DNA from: Planctomycetaceae bacterium
Lineage (GTDB): Bacteria; Planctomycetota; Phycisphaerae; UBA1845; UTPLA1
DNA length: 64,000 bases
Direction of reading: 5' to 3'
Assembly: GCA_006969385.1 (NCBI GenBank)
Contig: CP030884.1
Location: 992,001 to 1,056,000 of the forward strand
The first letter of the stretch is position 1; each line of letters opens with the position of its first letter. Positions 1-8,765 of this stretch are shown piece by piece. The position numbers and the translations under genes were made by a program. Below the pieces are notes generated by a model. It was given only the letters and a program-made list of their open reading frames with translations, had not been told where the DNA came from and ran no database searches.

Positions 1-75
1 ACGAGAGTTTCTCGACGCTGAGCGATCGAGTGCGACCACCTACCTGATTCGCATCGGATAACGACTTGGCGGCAG

Positions 76-528
76 TCATTTGACTGACTCTTGATTGCTA
101 ACGGTAAACTGACCGCGCGCGACCTTACGGAAGCGTGCAGCCTTCCCCTTATGGGCGATCTCGCGCGTCATCGATGCGTATAACGTGGCCCATGGCGTCT
201 TGCCATCGGTCTGCCAACCGACCTTGATCACCCGTTCGGCTATTGTCTTAGCGTTGAGCGGTTCGTTGGCCTGAGCCAATACCTGTGCCGCCAGGTCGAG
301 GCCGCTTGTTGCCTTTGTGGAGGCGGACTTCGTCGCATCGTCATTGCGGGATGTCTGGGCCTTGGCGGTTGTTGTATTCGGGGTTTTCTTCTTGGTGGAG
401 ATCGCTGCAGACTTCGAGGCGGTGCGTCGGTTGGACTGCCCCGCCTCCGTCGGTTGCTTTGAATTCTGTTGATTGCGGGGCTTCTTGGTGGAGGTTGTTT
501 TCTTATTTGCTTGGGTCTTTGCTGCCAT
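76..528 (-). CDS. HARE-HTH domain protein with basic, histone-H1-like N-terminal tail
   Basis: A 150-residue protein. Residues about 1-75 are low-complexity and rich in Lys, Thr, Ser, Gln and Ala. The last about 65 residues (AAQVLAQANEPLNAKTIAER to RKVARGQFTV) match the winged-helix HARE-HTH fold, which in known proteins links DNA binding to chromatin or restriction functions. The start at 528 is preferred because AGGAG lies 7 bases upstream; a start at 564 lacks such a site. The basic tail followed by a winged helix resembles linker-histone architecture, so a nucleoid-associated or regulatory role is inferred. No operon partner is evident; the next gene upstream (667-921) is on the same strand after a gap of about 140 bases. 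Confidence 0.8.
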   Translation of the reverse strand: MAAKTQANKKTTSTKKPRNQQNSKQPTEAGQSNRRTASKSAAISTKKKTPNTTTAKAQTSRNDDATKSASTKATSGLDLAAQVLAQANEPLNAKTIAERVIKVGWQTDGKTPWATLYASMTREIAHKGKAARFRKVARGQFTVSNQESVK

Positions 529-666
529 AGTCAAACTCCTTTGGCTGTGGGTGTTCTCGATCACCGACGCGACACTGCGGCGGAATATTTGGGTAACAAG
601 TGCGTGGGTTGGCTTGGTGAGTTCAGTATCATTCGTCTCCCTTGGCTGACTTCAGCCCTGAACGTG

Positions 667-921
667 TCAGCAACCCGCTACTTGCTCGATAGCGCGCAGC
701 AGGTCGTGGATCATGCTGTTGCTGGCGTTGGGGCCACCTAGGGGCTCGGTGCCATACACGACCTCTGCGGCATTCTTTGCCAACCCGAAGCGTTCTTCTG
801 CCTCGGCCTGGCGCTCGAACTCGATCTCCACGTCGTTGGCGCAAATTACCGCGCCGCGTTCGCTGCGTAGGATCGTCACATCGTCGATGAGTCCCTCGAT
901 CGTCATGGCTTTGATCAGCAT
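667..921 (-). CDS. small hypothetical acidic protein
   Basis: An 84-residue acidic protein starting MLIKAMTIEGLIDDVTILRS. No family is recognised. It has no signal peptide or membrane segment and looks soluble, with alternating strand and helix. The start is well supported: GGAGGAG sits 7-8 bases upstream of the ATG. It lies upstream of the HARE-HTH gene on the same strand and could share its transcript. Overlapping frames on both strands lack ribosome sites and are taken as shadows. Confidence 0.6.
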   Translation of the reverse strand: MLIKAMTIEGLIDDVTILRSERGAVICANDVEIEFERQAEAEERFGLAKNAAEVVYGTEPLGGPNASNSMIHDLLRAIEQVAGC

Positions 922-1149
922 GGGATATCTCCTCCATTCAATAGCATATTGCAGCTGTCTGTGTCACTATCCACATCAGGGCATGAGGGCAGCCAAAAAG
1001 CAAGGCAATCCCGTCGCAATTCGACACAATTATCCCTCCCCAATGATTGCACATTTTTGGGACTCGTCTTTCCCAACTAGACCAGAACGGGCCTTGAATT
1101 TGGATTCAAGCTCCCCATGGTTTAACAAATTAATGATCATGCACTCATC

Positions 1150-1308
1150 AACCCACCCACGATCAAACACTGGCTGCCTCTATCCACGGCTGGCGCTCGG
1201 TGTTACCCGCGGACAAAAAGATCGTGATTCAGGCTGCTGGCCAAGGGCAGAAGGCGGCGGATTGGATTCGCGGCGACCGACCGGCGGGCCTGGGTCCAAC
1301 CACGGAGT
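1150..1308 (+). pseudogene. C-terminal remnant of an ArdC-like (DUF1738) antirestriction protein
   Basis: One forward frame, without its own start, reads AASIHGWRSVLPADKKIVIQ then AAGQGQKAADWIRGDRP and stops at about 1308. The pattern GW..LPADK..I.QAAGQ.QKAAD is the conserved C-terminus of ArdC-type proteins (ssDNA-binding plus zincin-like domains), which protect incoming plasmid DNA. The frame is closed by a TGA just upstream (about 1132), so only about 50 residues survive. The rest of the 922-1511 interval shows no gene. This is probably a scar of a lost mobile element. Confidence 0.55.
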
Positions 1309-1511
1309 GACCGATGCTGCGGTAGGACAAGGACCACACGCCAATTAGCACAAAAACTTGCGATAGAAGTCGCCCGATGGTTGCTTCGCTATGTACCGCC
1401 GTCGGAAAAAGTCGATTGTGACCCCTCAAAGCCGCTCTGGTTTCATGGATCGGCCATTCTCGTTAAATTGTCATATATCGAACCTTTGGAATACGACATT
1501 AGGAACTACCG

Positions 1512-2168
1512 ATGCCGAAGAAAAACTCTCGCCGGAAAGCTAGCCCCATCATTGCCGTGATCGATTCAGATCGTCGCACTGCGGAAAAGACACGCAAAGT
1601 CCTCACATCCGCAGGCTTCAAAGCCAAGTGTGCGAGTGATATTGATGCGTTTCTAACGCAGGCGAAGCGCACGCAGCCGATGGTCGTCGTCTGTGAATGC
1701 CGGTTGGCCGGCTGGAAAGTTCCCGATCTTATTCGGGCCTTCGATGAACGAGGCATCCCCGCGGAAACCATCATCTATACCAAATACGCCACCGTAGCGG
1801 ATGCCGTCGAGTTCATTCAGGCTGGCGTGTACCACTTAATTGAAAAAAGTGCTCGCGACCAGCTATTGATCGATACGGTCAACCGAGCACTCCGCTGTGT
1901 CACGGAAAACGCTGCCCAAGTCGCTGAAAGCCGCGACACACGCCGCAAACTAGCTCTCTTAACGTCCCGTGAGGCCGAGATTGTTCAATTACTCGCTTAC
2001 GGCATGCACAACGATGATGTGGCAAAACGCCTTAAGATTAACGCGCGGACCGTTGAGGCGCATCGAGCAAACATCATGCGAAAATTCGAGACAAGTAAGT
2101 TCATGGATGTTGTCCGGCGCTACTTGCTCTTGGAATTGTCGTCCCGGTCAGGTTGCGGTAGCAGCTAA
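1512..2168 (+). CDS. FixJ/NarL-type response regulator with atypical receiver domain
   Basis: A 218-residue two-domain regulator. Residues about 12-130 form a receiver-like domain: the acidic pocket appears as VIDSD, the conserved Thr as IIYTK and the conserved Lys as YLIEKS. Residues about 148-208 form a LuxR-type HTH (LTSREAEIVQLLAYGMHNDD, then a recognition helix near INARTVEAHRANIMRKF). The position that normally holds the phosphoacceptor Asp (DLRMPG in FixJ) reads CECRLAG, so Asp is replaced by Glu. That often mimics phosphorylation or marks a phosphorylation-independent regulator. AGGA lies just upstream of the ATG. No sensor kinase is adjacent. Confidence 0.85.
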   Translation: MPKKNSRRKASPIIAVIDSDRRTAEKTRKVLTSAGFKAKCASDIDAFLTQAKRTQPMVVVCECRLAGWKVPDLIRAFDERGIPAETIIYTKYATVADAVEFIQAGVYHLIEKSARDQLLIDTVNRALRCVTENAAQVAESRDTRRKLALLTSREAEIVQLLAYGMHNDDVAKRLKINARTVEAHRANIMRKFETSKFMDVVRRYLLLELSSRSGCGSS

Positions 2169-2247
2169 CACTGCTTCTGTCGCCGACAAACGCGATCGCG
2201 ACGGTTCAGTCGATTGCGCCCGCAATCGTCCGGTAGCCTAATCTCGT

Positions 2248-2637
2248 CTATTCCGATTGGGTCTTTAAGCGATGCGTTATAACGATACACTTGGGGTTGC
2301 CACCTAAAGGCACGTACTGATCAACCGTGAACTTCCACCAGTACCGAAAGATGGGCGTGAATTGGTGGCAGATGCTAAATTGTGATCGGCTGTCGAGTAG
2401 GGCCTCGGCAGTAATGACCATGCCGGCCATCGTGATGCTTAGAATTTCAATCTCGATTATCGATTCTCGGCGATGAACGTGACGCCGACATCCTGTTAGC
2501 GGAAATCCAATGTTGCCATCTGCGTCCACAATCGTGTCGTCTGTAAAGCAGTATCGATCGACCAGATGGATCACCATCGACGCCCAAGGGATACGAGGGT
2601 TTTGGTGCGCTAAAATATCGCTTGGGGAAAAGGCCAT
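2248..2637 (-). CDS. hypothetical protein, possibly PilZ-like beta-rich
   Basis: A 129-residue soluble protein (MAFSPSDILAHQNPRIPWAS...). The middle is beta-rich and has an RRHVHRRESIIEIEILSITM stretch. I cannot assign a family; a PilZ-like barrel is possible but the signature residues are not clear. The start at 2637 is chosen because AAGGTGG lies 9 bases upstream; a longer frame begins at 2727 without a ribosome site. It is convergent with the FixJ-like gene and lies downstream of another small minus-strand gene (2764-3021). Confidence 0.5.
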   Translation of the reverse strand: MAFSPSDILAHQNPRIPWASMVIHLVDRYCFTDDTIVDADGNIGFPLTGCRRHVHRRESIIEIEILSITMAGMVITAEALLDSRSQFSICHQFTPIFRYWWKFTVDQYVPLGGNPKCIVITHRLKTQSE

Positions 2638-2763
2638 CGCAAATTGCCACCTTCTAAGGGGGCTCGAACGCTCCTGAGCTCCATTTCCCAACGCGAAACC
2701 ACACCCTTCCAAAATGACAAATGCCAAAAAGCCTCTGCGCGCTCATGAAAAAGCCGATTAATT

Positions 2764-3021
2764 TTACTTGGGTCGCGATCGGCTCGCCAGATAGTGCAAA
2801 ACAACCCGTTCCAGCAGACCTGTAATCTCATCGATTGACATGTGAGTTAGCGTCGCGTCCCAGTCCGCAGGTAAGCGACGCGGGTCATCCGGGTCAATTT
2901 TTAGAATTCCCATCACGCGATCCAATACTTCTAAGTCCTTCACCAGCCGCAACAGCCCATCGCATTCAGAATTGCAATTTCCCGAGCCCGAACTATCCGG
3001 TCTTAACTCGCGTGCGACCAT
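2764..3021 (-). CDS. small hypothetical protein
   Basis: An 85-residue protein with Cys residues near the N-terminus (GNCNSECDG) and a predicted helical C-terminal half ending in basic residues (HYLASRSRPK). No family is recognised. GGAGAG lies 5-8 bases upstream of the ATG, which supports translation. It precedes the 2248-2637 gene on the same strand by about 125 bases. Confidence 0.5.
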   Translation of the reverse strand: MVARELRPDSSGSGNCNSECDGLLRLVKDLEVLDRVMGILKIDPDDPRRLPADWDATLTHMSIDEITGLLERVVLHYLASRSRPK

Positions 3022-3306
3022 CGATACTCTCCAATCTCCCGGGATCGTAATAATCGTATTTACACAAAAACTTCAATCTCCCCTCTAAGCAAAATGCGCT
3101 AACCGACCGGCGCGCTCAAAATCCCATCGGAAAACTTCATCCCTGCCTTTTGATGCCAATAAGTTTGAACGGTTAATCGTTAAAGAGCATTTATCTTCAT
3201 AGCGATTTCTTTTTCAGGGGCCGCCATGTTGGTGGTCGTTCGGTGCCGACTCCCGAGTAATCGCAACTACGGAGCACAGGCCATTCGGCAACTTTCTGTG
3301 CCAGAG

Positions 3307-3329
3307 GTGCGCGCCGGCTCGGCGCGCAC
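3307..3329 (+). promoter_or_regulatory. perfect hairpin in the leader of the Asn/Asp-repeat gene
   Basis: Two 9-base arms (GTGCGCGCC and GGCGCGCAC) pair perfectly around a 5-base loop. The hairpin ends immediately before the ribosome site GGGAG (3330-3334) of the gene starting at 3345. There is no U-tract, so it is not a simple terminator. It may influence mRNA stability or ribosome access. Confidence 0.5.
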
Positions 3330-3344
3330 GGGAGTCATTACGCG

Positions 3345-4985
3345 ATGAAAACGAATTTATGGGCACACTTGTATTGTCTCATTCTGGCTGCCGCATTCTC
3401 TAACCCCATATTTGCTTCGACGTCGGCCCCGATGGAAGTCCACTATCACATGATCACGGAGATTGCGCCGAACCACCGGGAGGTCCGGTTTGCGGTGGCA
3501 TTGAAGCTGAGTCCACACACGATTGCCGGGAATGATATCGGCTGGCAACTCGACGAAATCTCATTGCGTCAGCCGCAAAATCCGACTGATTGTCCGCGCA
3601 CGTGGTCGACGACGGCCGCGATCGTCAAAACATCGGACAGTCTATGGTGGATCAGCCATACCGATTCGGCTAATCCTGCGGCAGCTGAGTTCGATGTACC
3701 GCCATGGATCGAAGGAACGGCCACCTCGACCGACCCTGCGCAGTATGACGATCTCTTGTTTGATATCGAAGGCGTACCAGGTACGCATGCCGTCGGCCGC
3801 GTCAGACTGAATTACCAATTCCAAATTGTCAGCGCTGCAACAGCGGAGGAGGAAGACGATGACGATGAAGAAGAAGATACAGAAGGTCCGGACACACCGC
3901 CGGTTCCGCCGGAATGGCCCGACTTCAACCTTCAGATCGATCCTTATGATTTGAATCAGGATGGTGTGACCAATGGTCGCGATATCGAACCATTTATTCA
4001 GCGCGCATTATCCGGATGCGATTATGATTTCGCGGCGGATGGCCCTTGTTTTGTATCGATGCTACTTGGTGAGACCTGTACGACCGTGATGACCGACTGC
4101 AACAATAACGGCCGTCGGGATGACGCAGATATTCTTCTGTCCTTTAGTCAAGACTGTAATAAGAACGGCATTCCGGACGAGTGCGATCTAGCGTCTGGAA
4201 CAAGTACCGACTTGAACGCCGACAATATCATCGACGACTGTAATCCAGACTGTAATCAAAATGGCGTTCCAGACGATAAGGACTTCCTCGATGGCACCAG
4301 TACGGACACGAATACCAACGGCGTGCCAGACAGCTGCGATCCAGATTGTAATAATAATGGTCAACCCGATGATTTGGATATTGCGTTAGCAGCCAGTTAC
4401 GATTGCGATGGTGATGGTATCCCTGACGAATGCTCCAGCGATTGCAACGGGAACGGGATCGCCGACATTTGTGACATCGATACTCAAGATCCCGATGGAG
4501 ACGGTATCGTTGCCAGCGATTGCAATTCGGATGGCATCCCCGACACCTGCAATCTGACGCTGCCCGCACCGTTCACAAGCTTTGATTGCAACGCCAACGG
4601 GATTCCCGATGAATGCGATATCGCCGACTGCGAAACCGATCTTTGGTGCCAGGATTGCAATCTGAACGGGGTTCCTGACGGCTGCGATATCGGCAGTGGT
4701 GCCAGCCAGGACAATGATAGCAACGCAGTCCCCGATGAATGTGAGAGCCAACAAATGAACGGATCAGGAGGTGGAGGCGGCTCAATGATGATGGCGGGGC
4801 CGATGATTGCCCCAACATCCAGCGCGGAATTTGACCAAGACGCTGCGCGACGTGAGTTACTCGACTGGGCAATGCAGCAGCGATGGGGTGATAATGACGA
4901 ATCCAGTGTGATGCAATTCAATCGATATGTGCAGAAGTGTCAGGAGCTTGGAATCGATGTTGTCGCGATGAAATCGATCTTTTAA
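3345..4985 (+). CDS. secreted Asp/Asn-rich calcium-binding repeat protein
   Basis: A 546-residue exported protein. Residues 1-25 are a signal peptide (MKTNLWAHLYCLILAAAFSN...FAS). An N-terminal beta domain (about 30-170) is followed by an acidic linker (EEEDDDDEEEDTEG), a dockerin/EF-hand-like stretch (DLNQDGVTNGRDIEPFI) and about ten repeats of the type DCNxNGxPDxCDxxxG between about 245 and 470. Similar thrombospondin-3-like repeats are abundant in planctomycete surface proteins and probably bind Ca2+. A Gly/Met linker and a short helical C-terminal domain (about 500-546) follow. GGGAG lies 10 bases upstream of the ATG. A surface or extracellular structural role is inferred. Confidence 0.85.
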   Translation: MKTNLWAHLYCLILAAAFSNPIFASTSAPMEVHYHMITEIAPNHREVRFAVALKLSPHTIAGNDIGWQLDEISLRQPQNPTDCPRTWSTTAAIVKTSDSLWWISHTDSANPAAAEFDVPPWIEGTATSTDPAQYDDLLFDIEGVPGTHAVGRVRLNYQFQIVSAATAEEEDDDDEEEDTEGPDTPPVPPEWPDFNLQIDPYDLNQDGVTNGRDIEPFIQRALSGCDYDFAADGPCFVSMLLGETCTTVMTDCNNNGRRDDADILLSFSQDCNKNGIPDECDLASGTSTDLNADNIIDDCNPDCNQNGVPDDKDFLDGTSTDTNTNGVPDSCDPDCNNNGQPDDLDIALAASYDCDGDGIPDECSSDCNGNGIADICDIDTQDPDGDGIVASDCNSDGIPDTCNLTLPAPFTSFDCNANGIPDECDIADCETDLWCQDCNLNGVPDGCDIGSGASQDNDSNAVPDECESQQMNGSGGGGGSMMMAGPMIAPTSSAEFDQDAARRELLDWAMQQRWGDNDESSVMQFNRYVQKCQELGIDVVAMKSIF

Positions 4986-5010
4986 TCGTATGTTGGCTTC
5001 CTGAATCAGA

Positions 5011-5050
5011 AGGGTCCGTGAGGTGTTACGGCCGCACGGACCTTTCTCTT
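5011..5050. terminator. bidirectional terminator hairpin between convergent genes
   Basis: GGTCCGTG (5013-5020) pairs with CACGGACC (5035-5042) across a 14-base loop, followed by TTTCTCTT. It lies between the stops of two converging genes (4985 and 5069). Confidence 0.6.
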
Positions 5051-5068
5051 GGATGAATGATATCGGCT

Positions 5069-7800
5069 TTACAAGTCGCTAAGCGCCTTTTCGAGAGTAT
5101 CGATGAGTTCGCTAATACGCTCCGTTTGGCAATTCGCCTCGTATTGATCGCGTAAGGCCTGCGCGTCAAGCAAGACGTTTCGCATTTCGTCGACAGCGGG
5201 CGTCCCAGCACCAAGACGCAACTGGGTGCGGACGAGGCTGTAGCGCGCCCAGAACCATTTGATTTTGAGATCAAGTGAATCAGGACTGCGTTGCAACTGC
5301 CGCGAGCGAACTGCTAAGACTTCAGCAGCAACAGTGTTGGCTTCTCGAAGGTCGCCCAGATCGAGAAGGTTATTGGTACGTTGCGTCAATGCGATTGCGA
5401 GCACCGAATCTATGTCTTCGTATTTTGGGTATTCCGATCCCACGCGACGCGCTAATTCAATCGCTTGATTCAAGGTCTGCGATGCGGCTTCTGCGTCTCT
5501 ATTTTTTTTTAAGTGATACAGATACCAAAGATAGGTCAACCGCGCCGTTTGAAACAGAATCTCTGGTTTGGGGCCAAAACGCACTTTGGCGTATTCAATG
5601 CGTGCTTTCACTTGAACCAGTATCGCTTCTGCCTCAATCGGGTTCTCGCGAATCTGTAGGAAGGCGAACTGGCTTCGTAGATCAAGTCCATCGGAAACAA
5701 TTTCAAAATTATTCGGTTCGATCGTCTCTAGCAACCGAGCATCATCCATCGCATGCTTAAGCAAGTCTGCCGCATCCCCTTTTTTGCCATTCCGATGATA
5801 TGCATCCGCCAAGCTGCGCCGAAATTGAAGGCGATTCTGCAAGGCGCGGATGTCGGCCGGCTGCTGTTCGAGAATTTGCTCGACTTGGCTCAGCGCTTTC
5901 TCCAGTAGCGACTCGGCTAATTCGCAATCCCCGAGGGCCTCATATGCCGTTCCAAGCCACCGATAGGTCTCCGATTGAATCCGATCCAGCTGTTCACGTT
6001 CGCTTTCGACCGATTCGATTTTGAATACCTGATTACCAAGTTCCACGGCATCTGCCAAACGATGCGACTTTACCGCCAGTTTTGTACTTCTCATCAATGC
6101 CCGCGCTCTCAAAACCCGGTAGACTGAAGAATCGGGGAATCGCTCACCGAATTCATCGGCCCGCTGCGCTGCATCTCTTAGCTGATCGAGTCCGGCTTCA
6201 TCTAAGGGCGCAAGGGCAATGGACGCGGCAATCGCGGTGGGCATGGCCGCGGCTCCGGCTTTTTCGGCGAGTACCTTGGCATGCTCGAACGACATGTCGG
6301 CTTCTTCTGTTTTGCCAGTTGATGGAATATCACGCCGATATTGAACGAAAGTCGCGCCTGCGAAGCCGGTGAGAGGTCCAAATTCAATTGAAGGGCCTGC
6401 AATCGCGCTAACTCGTCGATCAGACGTTGATTGAGTTTATTCTGCAGAAGAGATCCGCCAGGCAGGCGTGACAGATCATAATCCAATTCAGAAAGCAGAA
6501 AATCGACGATATCTTGTGAAAATCCGACTGCCGTAACGGCTCGGTCGCGCTGATGGGATGCGCGAAAGTAGAGACTTGTCGATACGACTGCCGCCGTAAA
6601 GACAGTAATCAGAAACGCTACTGCTACCGCCACCGCCTTGCGATGTCTCCGCGTTAATTTCGCGGCAAGATAGAAGAACGTCTGCGACCGCGCCTCGACC
6701 GGCTCACCCCGGAAGTAACGGTTCAAATCATCCAACAGTTCCTGCGCAGTTTGATATCGATCTTCTTGCCGCTTTTCGAGTGCCCGCAAGACGATGGCCT
6801 CGATATCCTTCGCGTTCGACTTTGAGATTCGCTGATCTGTACTGTCCAAGAGAGTACGGGCGAATGGTGATGGCGGCGTGGATATTATTCCGTCTTTGAG
6901 TGCTTGCGTTCCCACGGCGATTGGGTAGGGCAGCCGCCCGGTCATCATCTCATAGAAGATCAGCCCAAGCCCATAGACGTCGGTACGAACATCCACTGAA
7001 CCGCTTTCGCCGGCAGCCTGCTCGGGACTGAAATACTGCAGGGTTCCCACCACTTCATCTGCCCGCGAAAACACCGATTGGTTGTCGTGCTCGCCTAGGC
7101 TCTTTGCCAAGCCAAAATCGACAATCTTCGGTTGGCCTTTGTCGGTTACCAAGATGTTTTGCGGCTTAAGATCGCGATGAATGACCCCGCGCTGATGGGC
7201 GTAGTTCACGCCTGCTGCGATCTTCTGCATGAGCCGTAGGCGGCTGGTGATATCGGGAGAATCGAGGGCAAGATAGTCGCTTAGGTTTACTCCCGCCACG
7301 TACTCCATCACCGCGTAGGGACATTGTTCGACCAGGCCACAGTCGTAAACGATCGCGATATTTTCATGTTGCATGCGCGCCGAGATTTCGACTTTCCGCA
7401 GAAAGCGTTCGCGCTGGCGCTTCGTTGCAAACTGACCATGGATTAGAACCTTGATGGCCACATCGCGTTTCAATGTCTTGTGTGATGCCCGAAACACCGC
7501 GCCCTGACCACCGGCACCTAAAAGCTCTCCGATATCGTATTCGGGGCGTTCATCGGCCAAAGCCTTGCGAAGATGGTCGTAACGCGCATCTTCCGGAAGT
7601 TCCTTATCAAAACCCTCGGTGGCTTTAACGTTGTAGATGCGGATGGTCATCCGCAACTGGATGGTCAGTTCCGGAAGGAGGTCGGGGTACTGATCGAGAA
7701 TCGCTTGTTCGTCAATCTCATCGCCGCTTGCCAGTCGTGTCCGGACACTTTCGAGGAGGTCATCAATCCGCTGCTGCTTCGATCCTTCATCATCATTCAT
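5069..7800 (-). CDS. membrane Ser/Thr protein kinase with C-terminal TPR-like domain (one frameshift)
   Basis: Two overlapping frames read as one 910-residue protein if one base is added to the T run at 6310-6313. Residues about 90-350 are a PknB-type kinase with every key element: glycine loop GELLGAGGQGAV, VAIK lysine, HRDLKPQN catalytic loop and DFGLA. One membrane helix (AVAVAVAFLITVFTAAVVST) follows at about 395. The remainder is a helical TPR-like sensory domain (about 450-910). Without the repair the kinase frame ends in a spurious basic tail just where the helical domain begins. AGGGA lies 7 bases upstream of the ATG. It is 30 bases downstream of an ECF sigma gene, a standard planctomycete pairing in which the kinase is thought to modulate the sigma factor. 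Confidence 0.85.
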
Positions 7801-7830
7801 GGTTTCATCCCTGACTGCGGATCGTATTTT

Positions 7831-8409
7831 TCAAAGGTCATCGGCGAGATAGTTACTCTTAGGACCGAGTATGCGGCGCAAATCCTTAATGCCGTTGGCA
7901 ATCAGGCTGCGCACTGCCGATTCCGTCGTGTCCATTAAGCGTGCTATTTCGGCGGTCTCGCACTCATCGACATAGCGCAACATCAATGCCCGTCGCCGAT
8001 TGGGAGCAAGTTCGTCGATCGCAATCTGCAGCAACATGCGTGTTTCGGTCACCCGGGCTGTGCCACTGGGGGTGCGCAGATCGGACGACGCTAAGCGAAG
8101 CAAATTGCGCACCGCGTCTTTACCCGACAGGGGCTCCATTAAGTGTCCGCCGCTGCGTTTGTCACGATTCTTGCGCCGCACAGCTTCGATGATCTTGGAA
8201 CGCGTTATCGTCGCGAGCCAAGCGAATAGTGCGTCATCACCGCGCGAGTGAAACGACCGACAATGGCGATGGGCCGCCATCCATACCTCTTGCAGAATAT
8301 CCGTCGCGTCGAGTTGATTGCGTAGCGGATCGGGCAAGTAACGTTGAACAAAACCCGCCAACCTCGGGGTCAATCGTACGAAATGTCTCTCGAATTCGTC
8401 TTCGCGCAA
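7831..8409 (-). CDS. ECF-type RNA polymerase sigma factor
   Basis: About 192 residues if the TTG at 8409 is used; GGAG lies 6 bases upstream of it. Region 2 is seen in LRNQLDATDILQEVWMAAHR and FAWLATITRSKIIEAVRRKN, and region 4 in LAPNRRRALMLRYVDECETA then EIARLMDTTESAVRSLIANG. The open frame reaches an ATG at 8667, but the extra N-terminus looks non-coding and has no ribosome site; automated calls may still use it. Together with the kinase gene 30 bases downstream it forms an ECF-sigma/Ser-Thr-kinase module, so control by phosphorylation rather than by a classical anti-sigma is likely. Confidence 0.85.
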   Translation of the reverse strand: MREDEFERHFVRLTPRLAGFVQRYLPDPLRNQLDATDILQEVWMAAHRHCRSFHSRGDDALFAWLATITRSKIIEAVRRKNRDKRSGGHLMEPLSGKDAVRNLLRLASSDLRTPSGTARVTETRMLLQIAIDELAPNRRRALMLRYVDECETAEIARLMDTTESAVRSLIANGIKDLRRILGPKSNYLADDL

Positions 8410-8729
8410 AGTGCACTCCACCCTCGATTTCGACAATGACCACCCGGAGTCTGAGGTCGCAATGGTAACGGACGCGATAATCGCTAACGAATTTTTCAAC
8501 CCTATTGCGGCGCAATCGTGAGACAGGTCCGAAAATAGGCCAATATCGTGAATTGAACGAAGAGCGTTCACGAGTTCCGCGTCGAGGACCTCAGTTACCA
8601 ATTCGCGCCACCCGTGGAGGACGAGGCCATCAAGCGCCGGCCGACAGTCTGGCACGGCCGAGCCCATTCGGGAATCTTGTCGATACTTATTACCTGCGGG
8701 AGCGATGTTTCTGAGGCCCCCATTTACTC

Positions 8730-8749
8730 TTGATAAAATATATTATCAA
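8730..8749. promoter_or_regulatory. AT-rich palindrome upstream of the recombinase gene
   Basis: TTGATAAAATATATTATCAA has perfect 7-base arms (TTGATAA/TTATCAA) around a 6-base centre. It ends 16 bases before the likely recombinase start (8766). It could be an operator, a core recombination site or a promoter element. Confidence 0.4.
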
Positions 8750-8765
8750 TACTAACATATCCCGA

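Noticed and set aside
713..1348. Long forward frame opposite the small gene at 667-921
   Set aside because: It is antisense to a gene with a strong ribosome site and has no family pattern; only its 3' neighbourhood carries the ArdC remnant, in a different frame.
4228..4921. Several reverse frames opposite the Asn/Asp repeats
   Set aside because: They arise from the repetitive codons of the forward gene and mirror its periodicity.
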